Assembly (NCBI GenBank): GCA_958295485.1
Contig: OY282354.1
Span: forward strand, 3,310,042 to 3,374,041
Reading direction: 5' to 3'
Length of the DNA stretch: 64,000 nucleotides
Source: an uncultured Gammaproteobacteria bacterium
GTDB taxonomy: Bacteria > Pseudomonadota > Gammaproteobacteria > Eutrophobiales > Eutrophobiaceae
Positions within the stretch are counted from its first letter, which is position 1, and each line of letters begins with the position of its first letter. This document shows, in pieces, positions 17,229 through 27,550 of the stretch. The translations under genes were made by a program, and so were the position numbers. The notes below the pieces were generated by a model. It saw only the letters and a list, made by a program, of their open reading frames with translations. It was not told where the DNA came from and made no database searches.

Positions 17229-18480
17229 TAGCCTCTTCCGGCAACAAGGTCTCTCCGGCCATCAGTTGCTCCACCGATTCCCTGGCCCGGATGACGCGCT
17301 CATTCCCTCTATCGACCAATAACTCAACCGCCCTGGGCCGGCTATTATAATTCGAACTCATTGAAAACCCATAGGCGCCGGCGGAAAAAACGGCCAACAG
17401 GTCATCCTGGCGCAGGGAAAGCTCCCGTTGCAATCCCAGAAAATCGCCGGATTCACATACCGGTCCGACGATATCATACTGTTTTTCCGCAGCCTGCTCA
17501 TGCTTGACAACGGGCAGGATATTCTGCCAGGCTTGGTATAAAGCCGGGCGTAATAAGTCGTTCATTGCCGCGTCCACAATGGCAAAGTTCTTTTCATGGT
17601 TTGTTTTCAGGTATTCGACCCGGGTGAGCAATACGCCGGCATTGCCGATAATGGAGCGGCCCGGTTCCAATATGGTTTCATATTGCTCAGGTATCAGGTC
17701 CAGCATGGCGCTGGCGAAAGTACCGATATCGGGCGCTGCCTCATCCCCGCAGCTGATGCCCAGCCCGCCACCGATATTAAAGTGTTGAACGGAAATGCCG
17801 ATTTCTTCCAGGTCACTCAAGAGCCGGCGCAATTTTTTCACCGCATCGACATACGGCTCAATAGAGGTGATCTGCGAACCAAGGTGGCAATCAAGCCCCA
17901 GCAGCGCGACGTTATCCAGGCTGTCAGCCCGCTGATATGCCGCTAAAGCCCGGTCAAACTCCACGCCGAATTTGTTTTGCCTCAAGCCCGTAGCGATATA
18001 GGGATGGGTGCCAGGATCGATATCCGGATTCACCCGGATGGATACAGGGGCCTGGACAGACTGCTCTTTTGCAATCGCGTTCAGGCGCAGCAGCTCTGCC
18101 TCTGACTCGACGTTAAAACATTTAATGCCCACTTCCAGCGCCCGCCGGATTTCATCACTGCGTTTGCCCACGCCGGAAAACACGATTTTAGCCGGCGCGC
18201 CCCCTGCGGCAATCACCCTTTCCAGTTCCCCACCGGAAACGATGTCAAAGCCAGAACCAAGCCTTGCCAGGAGACCCAACAGGGCTATATTGCTGTTCGC
18301 TTTGACGGAATAGCAGATTAAAGCATTTCTCCGGGCGAATGCCTCAGCGTATAATCGCCACTGGTTTTCAATAGATGAACGGGAGTATACGAACGCCGGC
18401 GTGCCATGGCGTTCGGCAAGCTCAACCAAAGAAACCCCTTCGGCAAACAGGGCGCCGTTTTTATAGGAAAAGTTTTCCAT
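17221..18480 (-). CDS. lysA: Diaminopimelate decarboxylase
   Basis: 419 aa PLP enzyme of the alanine-racemase-like barrel fold; it makes lysine from meso-diaminopimelate. Features: PLP lysine in CYSVKANSNIALL near residue 60, HLGSQI near 195, NIGGGLGI near 230, EPGRSIIGNAG near 275 and VCESGDFLG near 340, with the active-site Tyr in AYGFSMSSNYNSRPR near 370. Its ATG directly follows the lptM stop (TGAATG), so the two genes are one operon, a common gammaproteobacterial pairing. Confidence 0.96.
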   Translation of the reverse strand: MENFSYKNGALFAEGVSLVELAERHGTPAFVYSRSSIENQWRLYAEAFARRNALICYSVKANSNIALLGLLARLGSGFDIVSGGELERVIAAGGAPAKIVFSGVGKRSDEIRRALEVGIKCFNVESEAELLRLNAIAKEQSVQAPVSIRVNPDIDPGTHPYIATGLRQNKFGVEFDRALAAYQRADSLDNVALLGLDCHLGSQITSIEPYVDAVKKLRRLLSDLEEIGISVQHFNIGGGLGISCGDEAAPDIGTFASAMLDLIPEQYETILEPGRSIIGNAGVLLTRVEYLKTNHEKNFAIVDAAMNDLLRPALYQAWQNILPVVKHEQAAEKQYDIVGPVCESGDFLGLQRELSLRQDDLLAVFSAGAYGFSMSSNYNSRPRAVELLVDRGNERVIRARESVEQLMAGETLLPEEAMH

Positions 18481-18630
18481 TCACGTTAAATGCGGGTGAA
18501 CGGAGAAGAGCGAAGCCTGGTTTTCATCCGGCAGATAAAGGGCGCCCTTTTGACCGCACCCGGAGAACAGGAAAATAATGATCGCCATCAAGAGCAATCG
18601 ACTTTTACGGATTATGTGGGGGGAAAGCAT
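18481..18630 (-). CDS. lptM: Small lipoprotein LptM (LppL/YifL-like)
   Basis: 49 aa: basic N-terminus, hydrophobic stretch LLLMAIIIFLF and lipobox FSGC, followed by the family hallmark GCGQKGALYLP. Shine-Dalgarno GGAGAT sits 6 bases before the ATG. In Enterobacteria LptM binds the LptDE lipopolysaccharide translocon and helps LptD mature. It sits immediately upstream of lysA, with zero spacing, as in many gammaproteobacteria. Confidence 0.92.
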   Translation of the reverse strand: MLSPHIIRKSRLLLMAIIIFLFSGCGQKGALYLPDENQASLFSVHPHLT

Positions 18631-18802
18631 TTGTATCTCCGGTCAACCAGGTATCTGCGCGCGGAACCAATCTTCCGAAACACCGCGCCGAATGTCAAAT
18701 GAAAATTCCGGCGAAATCCGAAAATTCGGAAAGAGAACTTGAAATCAATAAATAATTCAGATGAAATACCAACCTGACACTATTGTAAAGGGTAAATAAT
18801 AA

Positions 18803-19132
18803 ATGAACGATAGCATTATCCATGTAACTGACTCCAGCTTTGAAGAGGATGTATTAAAATCGGAAGCGCCGGTAATGGTCGATTATTGGGCGGAGTGGTG
18901 TGGTCCTTGTAAAATGATCGCCCCTGTTCTCGATGAAATAGCAGATGAATATAATGAAAAAAATCTGAAGATCGCAAAAATCAACATCGATGAAAATCCG
19001 GCGACGCCTCAAAAATACGCGGTGCGCGGCATACCTACACTGATGATCTTTAAAGACGGCGAGGTGGCGGGAACAAAAGTAGGGGCCGCATCAAAATCGC
19101 AACTATCTGCATTCATAGATGGCATTATCTAA
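18803..19132 (+). CDS. trxA: Thioredoxin 1
   Basis: 109 aa, canonical thioredoxin with the redox motif [10 protein letters not shown] near residue 29, cis-Pro in RGIPTLMIF near 74, and the conserved D26-equivalent in VMVDYWAEW. It is a cytoplasmic disulfide reductant. It lies upstream of rho in the same orientation, as in Escherichia coli, with a 329-bp spacer between them. It is divergent from lptM-lysA. Confidence 0.96.
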   Translation: MNDSIIHVTDSSFEEDVLKSEAPVMVDYWAEWCGPCKMIAPVLDEIADEYNEKNLKIAKINIDENPATPQKYAVRGIPTLMIFKDGEVAGTKVGAASKSQLSAFIDGII

Positions 19133-19145
19133 CCCGCATGTTTCG

Positions 19146-19172
19146 CCAATTCGCTCGTCATCAACGGAAAGT
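19146..19172. repeat. Dispersed 27-bp repeat, copy 2
   Basis: CCAATTCGCTCGTCATCAAC followed by GGAAAGT, within the trxA-rho spacer (19133-19461). It matches 7851-7878 with one mismatch. Nothing else identifiable lies in this 329-bp spacer apart from the rho leader, which presumably carries rho autoregulatory signals as in other bacteria. Confidence 0.5.
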
Positions 19173-19461
19173 TCTTTTCTATCAATGAGTTACCGTAATT
19201 ATATCGCTTTACTGCCATTACAAACTGCGCTGGATGCGCCCTTGCCGGTCTTGCTGGCGCGCCCAGCGCATTCATTGGTAAAATATGTGGACTAAAGATG
19301 TTAAAAAAACTGGACGTATTCATTTTGACGTGCTACTTTCTATTGTAACAACCTGTCTTAAATCCTTCTGACAAAGAATTATCTGATTTCTAACGCTTTG
19401 CAACCGCGCTACTCAAGCGCTTGTGAATTAATCTAACCAGTCCTATGTTTATACGGAGTCA

Positions 19462-20721
19462 ATGAACCTTACAGAATTAAAGCAACAACCCGCGTCAGAT
19501 TTAGTCACCATATCGGAATCCCTCGGCCTCGACGGTCTTGCCCGTTCAAGGAAACAGGACGTCATTTTCGAAATTCTAAAGGCCCACGCCAGAAAGGGTG
19601 AAGATATTTATGGGGACGGCGTTCTTGAAATACTTCAGGATGGGTTTGGATTTTTACGCTCCGCCGATAGTTCCTACCTGGCCGGTCCCGATGATATCTA
19701 CGTGTCGCCCAGCCAGATAAGACGCTTTAACTTACGCACCGGCGATAATATCTCCGGCAAGATCAGGCCGCCCAAGGACGGTGAACGTTATTTTGCGCTT
19801 CTTAAAGTTAATGAAATCAACTTTGAGCCACCCGAGAGAGCCAGAAACAAAATCATCTTTGAAAACCTGACGCCGTTATTCGCGCAAGAACGCTTGAAAC
19901 TGGAAGTCGGCAACGGTAGCACGGAAGACCTGACGCCAAGGATTATCGACTTGGTGGCGCCAATCGGCAAAGGCCAGCGCGGCTTGATTGTATCGCCACC
20001 GAAGGCCGGCAAGACGATGATCCTGCAATCTATTGCGCAATCCATTAAATATAATCACCCGGAATGCCATTTAATCGTATTGCTCATCGATGAAAGACCG
20101 GAAGAAGTAACGGAAATGGAGCGCTCGGTCCGGGGTGAGGTGATCTCGAGTACCTTTGATGAACCCGCATCGCGACACGTGCAAGTGGCCGAGATGGTCA
20201 TAGAAAGGGCAAAACGGCTGACTGAGCATAAGAAAAACGTAGTCATATTACTGGATTCAATCACCCGCCTGGCCCGCGCCTACAACACCGTGGTTCCGGC
20301 GTCGGGCAAAGTCTTAACAGGGGGCGTTGACGCCAATGCCTTACAGAAACCAAAACGATTTTTCGGCGCGGCGAGAAACATCGAGGAGGGGGGCAGTTTA
20401 ACCATTTTAGCCACCGCCTTGGTCGACACCGGTTCGCGTATGGATGAAGTCATCTATGAAGAATTCAAGGGCACCGGCAATATGGAGTTGCACCTGGACA
20501 GGGAAATATCAGAAAAACGCATCTATCCCGCTATCTTCATCAACCGCTCCGGCACCCGGCGCGAAGAACTGTTGACCGAAAAATACGAGCTGCAGAAAAT
20601 GTGGATACTCAGGAAACTCCTGCACCCCATGGAGTCGATTGCAGCAATGGAATTCCTGTTGGAACGGCTGAAAACAACGAAAGCCAACGCTGATTTCTTC
20701 GATGCCATGAAAAAAGGTTAG
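19462..20721 (+). CDS. rho: Transcription termination factor Rho
   Basis: 419 aa hexameric RNA helicase/translocase. N-terminal Rho domain [21 protein letters not shown] cold-shock-like RNA-binding domain follows, [18 protein letters not shown] near residue 54. The ATPase core has [12 protein letters not shown] (Walker A) near 180, [14 protein letters not shown] near 208 and [14 protein letters not shown] (Walker B) near 262, with Q- and R-loop elements near 285 and 360. Length and order match the E. coli protein. It follows trxA. Confidence 0.98.
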   Translation: MNLTELKQQPASDLVTISESLGLDGLARSRKQDVIFEILKAHARKGEDIYGDGVLEILQDGFGFLRSADSSYLAGPDDIYVSPSQIRRFNLRTGDNISGKIRPPKDGERYFALLKVNEINFEPPERARNKIIFENLTPLFAQERLKLEVGNGSTEDLTPRIIDLVAPIGKGQRGLIVSPPKAGKTMILQSIAQSIKYNHPECHLIVLLIDERPEEVTEMERSVRGEVISSTFDEPASRHVQVAEMVIERAKRLTEHKKNVVILLDSITRLARAYNTVVPASGKVLTGGVDANALQKPKRFFGAARNIEEGGSLTILATALVDTGSRMDEVIYEEFKGTGNMELHLDREISEKRIYPAIFINRSGTRREELLTEKYELQKMWILRKLLHPMESIAAMEFLLERLKTTKANADFFDAMKKG

Positions 20722-20778
20722 ACCCCCTGCCCCGTTTGAGCTTACCAACAAACTCAAACGCGAAGCCCCGTATTCAAG

Positions 20779-20973
20779 TCGAGAACTGCGATAGAACAAA
20801 TACGGGAAATGACCAAAGGCTATGGCCTGTCAGGCCGCGTTGCCGAACCTTCCGGGATTGCTGACGCCATATACTTCCTGGCCAGCGAACAGGCCTCATT
20901 TATTACGGGACAAGCATTGCTGGTGGACGGGGGATTCTCCGTTACCCAATGGAATAAGAATAATCCGTTATAA
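20779..20973 (+). pseudogene. C-terminal fragment of a short-chain dehydrogenase
   Basis: Frame reads [20 protein letters not shown], then [20 protein letters not shown] and a stop at 20971-20973. This is the characteristic SDR C-terminus (GR.aeP.eiA.ai.FLAS..asfiTGq.l.vDGG). The catalytic core and start are missing; upstream sequence merges into the short spacer after rho. It is unlike the SDR at 7.1-7.8 kb in detail, so it is not simply a copy of that gene. Confidence 0.75.
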
Positions 20974-20992
20974 AAATGACGGGTTTAAAACA

Positions 20993-21018
20993 GAAAACCC
21001 GCCGTGAGGCGGGTTTTC
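20993..21018 (-). terminator. Terminator of groESL (bidirectional)
   Basis: GAAAACCCGCC-gtga-GGCGGGTTTTC forms an 11-bp perfect stem with A/T runs on both sides, 22 bp beyond the groEL stop. It would also stop transcripts arriving from the rho side. Confidence 0.9.
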
Positions 21019-21040
21019 CTTAGGACAAAGGGGGAGGACG

Positions 21041-22711
<1,671 letters not shown>

Positions 22712-22999
22712 TTATTCGATAACGCCCATGATGTCGTCTTCACGCATCACCAGGAGTTCTTCACCGTCAATTTTAACTTCCGTACCTGAGTATTTACCAA
22801 AAAGGATCTTGTCGCCCTTTTTGACATCCAGGCCACGGACCTCGCCGTTATCCAGGATCTTGCCGTTACCAACGGCAACGACTTCCCCCTGGATCGGTTT
22901 TTCAGTGGCGCTGTCGGGGATGACAATCCCGCCGGGGGACGTCTTTTCCTCTTCCAGCCGCCGCACGACCACCCGATCGTGTAAAGGTCTGATATTCAT
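22712..22999 (-). CDS. groS: Co-chaperonin GroES
   Basis: 95 aa lid protein. It begins [19 protein letters not shown]; the mobile loop [16 protein letters not shown] is near residue 20, and [20 protein letters not shown] near 65. First gene of the groESL operon; its promoter carries a CIRCE operator, so HrcA probably represses it without heat stress. Confidence 0.97.
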   Translation of the reverse strand: MNIRPLHDRVVVRRLEEEKTSPGGIVIPDSATEKPIQGEVVAVGNGKILDNGEVRGLDVKKGDKILFGKYSGTEVKIDGEELLVMREDDIMGVIE

Positions 23000-23057
23000 G
23001 TATTGATTACCTCCAAATGAATCAAGTTATTGTTTTCAACAAAAATGATAACTTTTG

Positions 23058-23114
23058 TTAGCACTCTAATCAAGCGAGTGCTAACAATATAGGGGGAAAA
23101 ATTCAGATGTCAAC
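23058..23114 (-). promoter_or_regulatory. groESL promoter with CIRCE (HrcA) operator
   Basis: TTAGCACTC-N9-GAGTGCTAA at 23058-23084 is a perfect 9-9-9 CIRCE element. Directly upstream on the reverse strand are a -10 TATATT (23091-23086) and a -35 TTGACA (23114-23109), with a 17-bp spacer. HrcA bound at CIRCE would block initiation. No sigma-32-type promoter was evident to me. The remaining spacer to 23388 shows nothing I recognise. Confidence 0.92.
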
Positions 23115-23388
23115 AAAAAATTTAAACTGCCAGACCAACGAGACAGCGGCCTGGGGAGAGTTGATGCTTGAACATGGTCCCGCATATCCCGCGGGCTGGA
23201 AACGTTGACAGTCGCCCAGCGCCGCGACCGGCTCGCCGCGTCGCTCGTCACCCGAACGCGTATCCGGGAATTGCAACCGCTCGTCACCGAGAGGCTACAA
23301 AGGCGTATTTACCGTGTCACGGGTTGACTTGAATCCGGCGCAGTATCATTCATCTCTCGCAAAGTCCTGATACGCCCTGGCATTTGAC

Positions 23389-24498
23389 TTACGGGGCGTT
23401 ACGGGTTGCTCGCGTCTGGAAAGTCTGGGAGTCTTCGTTCCATTCCGCAAAGCCGATATTGCCGTTGTCCGTCAGGCAATTTATCAAGTCATTCATTGTC
23501 GTGCGCAGGTTGTCGCCCGTCGTGGTATTGGGGTAACTGAACGCGCCGCTCTCGGTGTTCTCGGTATCGACGGCGGTAACCCGCAATGCGCCGTCGGAGT
23601 TGTTGGCTGCGATCAGGTTGCCGATCTCGCCGCGGGCGACGGCATCCACGTCACCATTTGTTACGGCCTCGACCTGGGCGGTCTCGGAAGGCAAATAGAC
23701 AATCAAAGGGACGTCGTCACCCGGCGCTTGCAGGCGCGTACGTTCTTCGAGACCCGGGGTGGTGTCCGAACCTGTAATCTTGTGGGTCCGTTCACCCGTC
23801 ACCAGCGTTGCGTTATCCCCAAACGTGATGACTGTACTTGCCCGTAGCCAGCCGTCGTCGTCAGTGATGCCGACGAGTTGCAGCAGACGGCTTTCTCCGG
23901 TAGTGCCTCTCAATGCGCCGACGGTGGTGGAACTGTCGAGGTCATCGTGGTCCATGATAGTAGCTTCGCTGCGCACTAACAGCGATTGGCGAAATTGCAC
24001 GTGGCCCGCCCCGAAAGTAATCAGGGCGGTTTCAGGGTCATTCGGAGCATAGCGCCGCCCTTCCAATGCAGTAATGCCGCCGCCGACCATGTCAAACCGG
24101 CCGTCAGTAGCGCTCAACAACCAGATGCCGCTGAACGGGTTGCCGATGCCGATGGACGTGAATTGAAGCTGGTCGTTGCTTAACCGGTTGACCGCGCTAA
24201 TCAAGGCCGGCTCATAACCCATCGGCATATTGAAAGCCGGGTCGTCAGAATCCTGGGTTGTCGCATAACTCAGCGGATCAAAATCAGTAAAAAAGCCGTA
24301 ATTGACCAGGGTAGGAGCAGACGCCAGGTTATCGATCGTATCGCTTACGTTGACACAGGCGCTGTCGATTTGGCGCTGAAAACCACCATTGTCATTGTCA
24401 TCGCCATTGTCGGAGCAACCCGTTGCGAGCAGCGTCAAACCACAGAGGACGACGGGTAACAGGCAATCCCGAACGCGTGTCAGTATCGAATCAATCAT
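23389..24498 (-). CDS. Solute-binding lipoprotein, SBP_bac_3-like
   Basis: 369 aa from the ATG at 24498, chosen because GGAGG lies 8 bases upstream; an opening to 24534 lacks one. A signal peptide ends in the lipobox LLATGC near residue 25, followed by an acidic linker DNGDDNDNGG. The body resembles periplasmic amino-acid-type binding proteins: NMPMGYEPALISAVNRL near 100, IWLLSATDGRFDMVGGGITA near 130, and GDVDAVARGEIGNLI in the second lobe. Family members deliver ligands to ABC importers or act as dehydratases, but no permease or ATPase gene is adjacent. Ligand unknown; the lipid-anchored periplasmic location is well supported. Confidence 0.7.
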   Translation of the reverse strand: MIDSILTRVRDCLLPVVLCGLTLLATGCSDNGDDNDNGGFQRQIDSACVNVSDTIDNLASAPTLVNYGFFTDFDPLSYATTQDSDDPAFNMPMGYEPALISAVNRLSNDQLQFTSIGIGNPFSGIWLLSATDGRFDMVGGGITALEGRRYAPNDPETALITFGAGHVQFRQSLLVRSEATIMDHDDLDSSTTVGALRGTTGESRLLQLVGITDDDGWLRASTVITFGDNATLVTGERTHKITGSDTTPGLEERTRLQAPGDDVPLIVYLPSETAQVEAVTNGDVDAVARGEIGNLIAANNSDGALRVTAVDTENTESGAFSYPNTTTGDNLRTTMNDLINCLTDNGNIGFAEWNEDSQTFQTRATRNAP

Positions 24499-24620
24499 CT
24501 TATACCCCTCCTGTTCGCGGTATTTTAATTTCACGTCGGTTCATTGGACGGCGGACGAGCCGAACATCAATGGACCCGGTTGACATCATTCACCAAAAAA
24601 AGTCGCAAGGTCAAACTTCA

Positions 24621-24647
24621 GCAGTTCCCGCTAACAAACCCACTTTC
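24621..24647 (+). repeat. Dispersed short repeat, GCAGTTCCCGCTAACA type
   Basis: GCAGTTCCCGCTAACA followed by AACCCACTTTC, upstream of the lipoprotein gene and downstream of sat. It is the inverted, slightly shorter counterpart of 3603-3636; the core recurs at 57995-58010. Confidence 0.55.
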
Positions 24648-24669
24648 AGCTAACAGCAGGAACGCCTGG

Positions 24670-25872
24670 TCAAACCTTGTCCCCTGCGGTAGATTGTTGA
24701 TAGTACTCCATCAGTATCCGGGCGACCTCGGCGCGGGCAAACTCTGCCGGCAACGGCTGGCCCGCCGCCAACATTTCCCGTACCTTGGTCCCGGACAAGA
24801 GAACAAAATCTTCCCGGGCATGGTCTGGGGCGTCCCGCATCATGACGACCCGGTTCAATTTTTTTGAAAACGCGGTGTGGTCCGCCTCGAATATCTTAAT
24901 CTCCAACGCCCCTTCAGGCACCTGCTCGCGAAAGACAGCCTGCGCATCAAACGGGCCATAGTAACTACCAACCCCGGCATGGTCGCGCCCCACGATTAAA
25001 TGACTGCAACCGGCATTCTGCCGAAACACGGCATGTAATACGGCCTCCCTCGGCCCGGCATAGAGCATGTCGAAGCCGTATCCCGTCACCATGACGGTAT
25101 TTTCGGGAAAATATAACTCAACCATTTTGCGAATCGCCGCATCCCGCACTTCGGCGGGGATATCCCCCTGTTTCAACTTCCCCAACAACATGTGAATCAA
25201 TACGCCGTCGGCATCGACTGCTTCCAGGGCCATTTTGCACAGCTCCTCATGGGCCCGGTGCATTGGATTGCGGGTCTGAAAAGCGACAACTTTTTCCCAT
25301 CCGTTCGCGGCGATTTCAGCACGGATTTGCGGCGCCGTCCTGAAGGTGTCGGGAAAATCCCGCTCGAAATAACTGTAATTCAACACCTCTATGGGGCCGG
25401 CTATGACCTGGTTCCCCAAGGAGGTAAAAGTCGCTACTCCCGGATGGTCTTGATCCAAAGCGCCGAATACTTTTTCAGTAATCAACTTGACTTGCTCAGC
25501 GGACAAGGTTTCGACTGAAGTGACATTTTGTATGGCAATGACCGGTTGACCCGCAACGTTGGGATCGCGCAAAGCGATACGCCCGGCGCCATTGATGACG
25601 CCGGCATCGGCGCTCATGTTCAAACACGGCACCGGCCAGAACAAGCCGTTATTATCGTGCATTTCCATAGCGACCCTGATTGCATCGCTTACATTCATAT
25701 AGCCCTTCAACGGCGAAAAATAACCCGCGCCCAACATCACCGCGTTCGCCGCCGCCGCCGAATTGAGCAGCAGATGCGGCAGGGTTTCCGCCTCTTCCAA
25801 TAACGTCCGCCGGCGCGCTGCATCTTCGACGAACAATGGTCGCAACTCATCGGCGCCATGGGGTTTTATCAT
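24670..25872 (-). CDS. sat: Sulfate adenylyltransferase (ATP sulfurylase), Sat type
   Basis: 400 aa, the single-chain Sat form rather than CysND. An N-terminal PUA-like domain is followed by the catalytic core with QTRNPMHRAHE (sulfate/ATP binding, HxxH) near residue 195, GRDHAGVGSYYGPFD near 290 and a C-terminal LSGTKVREML near 368. It joins ATP and sulfate to adenosine-5'-phosphosulfate plus pyrophosphate. It stands alone here: no APS reductase or APS kinase lies adjacent, so the assimilatory or dissimilatory role cannot be decided. Shine-Dalgarno GAGGG precedes the ATG. Confidence 0.95.
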   Translation of the reverse strand: MIKPHGADELRPLFVEDAARRRTLLEEAETLPHLLLNSAAAANAVMLGAGYFSPLKGYMNVSDAIRVAMEMHDNNGLFWPVPCLNMSADAGVINGAGRIALRDPNVAGQPVIAIQNVTSVETLSAEQVKLITEKVFGALDQDHPGVATFTSLGNQVIAGPIEVLNYSYFERDFPDTFRTAPQIRAEIAANGWEKVVAFQTRNPMHRAHEELCKMALEAVDADGVLIHMLLGKLKQGDIPAEVRDAAIRKMVELYFPENTVMVTGYGFDMLYAGPREAVLHAVFRQNAGCSHLIVGRDHAGVGSYYGPFDAQAVFREQVPEGALEIKIFEADHTAFSKKLNRVVMMRDAPDHAREDFVLLSGTKVREMLAAGQPLPAEFARAEVARILMEYYQQSTAGDKV

Positions 25873-25926
25873 GTTTCCCTCTGGTTGGTCAGTTGACTGT
25901 ATACTGTTGAAAAGGTTAAACCACGA

Positions 25927-25992
25927 GTATATTAAAGGAAGCCCTGATTAATTACATCCTGTAATTATCAGGGCACGAAAACCGAAAACGCG
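25927..25992. repeat. Dispersed hairpin repeat, copy 1
   Basis: CCCTGATTAATTACA-TCC-TGTAATTATCAGGG forms a stem with one bulge, followed by ACCGAAAACGCG. The same about 62-bp sequence occurs inverted at 29031-29095 (GATTAATTACATCCTGTAAT shared exactly). The two copies bracket the gene block from the Panacea gene to ybbA. Confidence 0.75.
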
Positions 25993-26088
25993 CACAGGGA
26001 TTGCTTTAGTCGGATTCTCCACTTATAGTTGCGTTTTCAGCATGAAGCCTTTTGCGTAAATCGACATACAGGGAGTTACAGCTTGAAA

Positions 26089-26652
26089 ATGACAATAAAT
26101 GCGAGAAACCTCATGTCCCTTGAACAGAACATCAGGTTTGATCCCGAAAAAGCCATAGAAACTATCCTCTGTATCGCCTCCTGCTCTCCCCAGCCTGACA
26201 TATACCATATCTGCAAAGCCGTTTATTTTGCAGACAAGCGCCACCTGAAAGATTTCGGCAGACTTATTTGTGGCGACCGCTACGTTGCGATGAGAAATGG
26301 CCCCGTGCCCAGCGGCATTTATGACCTGCTCAAGGATGTGAGGGATAATCGAACTCATAACCTTTTTTATGACCGGGCATCAACCTCGTTTTCTGTTGAT
26401 TCCAAGCATCATGTCAGCGCCCTTAGAGAATGCGACAAAAGCCTGTTCAGCGACTCCGATATCGAATGTCTTGACCAGGCTGTAGAACAATATGGCGACT
26501 TATCTTTCGGAGATTTGAAGCAGCTTAGTCACGATGCCGCTTACGAATCGGCAGACATGGATGACTACATCTCGCTTGATGCCATTGTGAACACCCTGGA
26601 GGGCGCAGAAATTATCCTGGAGCATTTAACTGATCCTTGCCCTGACCAATAG
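26089..26652 (+). CDS. Panacea-domain protein (SocA-like, DUF4065)
   Basis: 187 aa from the ATG at 26089; an alternative ATG is at 26113. The central motif KAVYFADKRHLKDFGRLICG, then DRYVAMRNGPVPSGIYDLLK, is the Panacea signature (K..YfaD......G..i.gd.Y.a...GPvp). Panacea proteins are antitoxins in many toxin-antitoxin pairs, and SocA is a ClpXP adaptor for its toxin SocB. No toxin-like ORF was found directly beside it: the 5' side is a repeat and the 3' side is a 120-bp spacer before a Nudix gene on the other strand. It may be an orphan antitoxin. Confidence 0.75.
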   Translation: MTINARNLMSLEQNIRFDPEKAIETILCIASCSPQPDIYHICKAVYFADKRHLKDFGRLICGDRYVAMRNGPVPSGIYDLLKDVRDNRTHNLFYDRASTSFSVDSKHHVSALRECDKSLFSDSDIECLDQAVEQYGDLSFGDLKQLSHDAAYESADMDDYISLDAIVNTLEGAEIILEHLTDPCPDQ

Positions 26653-26772
26653 CCATGACTTCACTGGGAGATCGTTTCCCGCAGGGAATGCGGAATGACA
26701 TGGTTGAAAGAAACCTTGCTCCCGGCGCCATAATTCAATTGAGTAATTTTACTCAATACAGGAAATTCAGGG

Positions 26773-27348
26773 TCAATATCGGGTTTTGGGGCCGGTTAGA
26801 AACCTGTGGTTCGCCCCCCTGCCGATGATGTCGCCGGTGTGGAGTTGGTAGGATTGTTTTTTTTGGTCTTCGAAGAAAAATTTCAGGGAATACCTGATAG
26901 TGAGAAAGGCCAACTCGTCCCAGGGGATCTCATCCTCGGAGAACAGTGATACTTCCTGGCTCTCGGCGCCGGCGGAAAAATTCAGGTCGAGGAGATTGGA
27001 GTTGAATATCATGTAGACTTGGCTGACCTCGGGCAGGTTGAATATTGCAAACAAGTTGAGTATTTCAACCTTGGCATTGGCTTCCTCGAGTGTTTCCCTG
27101 ACTGCGGCGGCGTGTGACGTTTCGTCCAATTCCATGAAGCCCGCCGGCAGTGTCCAATAACCGTAACGCGGTTCAATGGCGCGTTTACAGAGTAATACCT
27201 TGTCTTCCCACGCGGGAATGCAGCCGGCGACTATCTTCGGATTTTGATAGTGAATGACATGACAGGCATCGCACACGTAGCGCAGCCGGTTGTCGCCGGG
27301 CGGAATTTTTTGCGCTACTTGCGCGCCACAGGCGCTACAAAAGTTCAT
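26773..27348 (-). CDS. Nudix hydrolase with N-terminal zinc ribbon
   Basis: 191 aa from the ATG at 27348, which begins MNFCSACGAQV; the longer frame upstream is a duplicated junction. CSAC...CDAC near residues 4-34 is a zinc ribbon. The Nudix box lies in GFMELDETSHAAAVRETLEE near 76 (Gx5Ex7RExxEE), with the usual Gly after EE replaced by Asn. Such proteins hydrolyse nucleoside-diphosphate compounds such as ADP-ribose or NADH. Originally its ATG overlapped the tesA stop (ATGA); duplication has put two 34-codon ORFs between them. Confidence 0.88.
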   Translation of the reverse strand: MNFCSACGAQVAQKIPPGDNRLRYVCDACHVIHYQNPKIVAGCIPAWEDKVLLCKRAIEPRYGYWTLPAGFMELDETSHAAAVRETLEEANAKVEILNLFAIFNLPEVSQVYMIFNSNLLDLNFSAGAESQEVSLFSEDEIPWDELAFLTIRYSLKFFFEDQKKQSYQLHTGDIIGRGANHRFLTGPKTRY

Positions 27349-27449
27349 GAACCAGCGCCCGCTTGCAACAGTGGACAGAGACCGGGCCACAGATTGTCCG
27401 GCCTGACCTCCTGTGTCGCCTGTGAACCGCAGGTCCTGCAAAAATTCAT
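27345..27449 (-). CDS. 34-aa ORF created by junction duplication (proximal to nudix)
   Basis: It starts MNFCRTCGSQATQEV like the Nudix zinc ribbon and ends DNLWPGLCPLLQAGAGS like TesA. Its TGA overlaps the Nudix ATG in ATGA, and its own ATG overlaps the stop of the preceding small ORF the same way, so termination-reinitiation coupling would carry ribosomes through. Whether the peptide has a role is unknown; CRTC is half a zinc ribbon. Confidence 0.45.
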   Translation of the reverse strand: MNFCRTCGSQATQEVRPDNLWPGLCPLLQAGAGS

Positions 27450-27550
27450 GAACCAGCGCCCGCTTGCAACAGTGGGTAAAGACCGGGCCACAGATTGTCC
27501 GGCATGATCTCTCGTGTCGCCTGTGAACCGCAGGCCCTGTAAAAATTCAT
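27446..27550 (-). CDS. 34-aa ORF created by junction duplication (proximal to tesA)
   Basis: It starts MNFYRACGSQATREIM and ends LYPLLQAGAGS. The first half derives from the Nudix N-terminus and the second from the TesA C-terminus. The ATG overlaps the tesA stop by ATGA. One zinc-ribbon Cys is replaced by Tyr, so this copy is already drifting. Probably a by-product of duplication, maintained in frame because 101 bp plus the 4-bp overlap equals 35 codons. Confidence 0.4.
   Translation of the reverse strand: MNFYRACGSQATREIMPDNLWPGLYPLLQAGAGS

Noticed and set aside
23160..23335. Arg-rich frame with VAQRRDRLAASLVTRTRIRE on the + strand upstream of groES
   Set aside because: No start, no recognisable family, and short. 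It may be a relic but cannot be supported.
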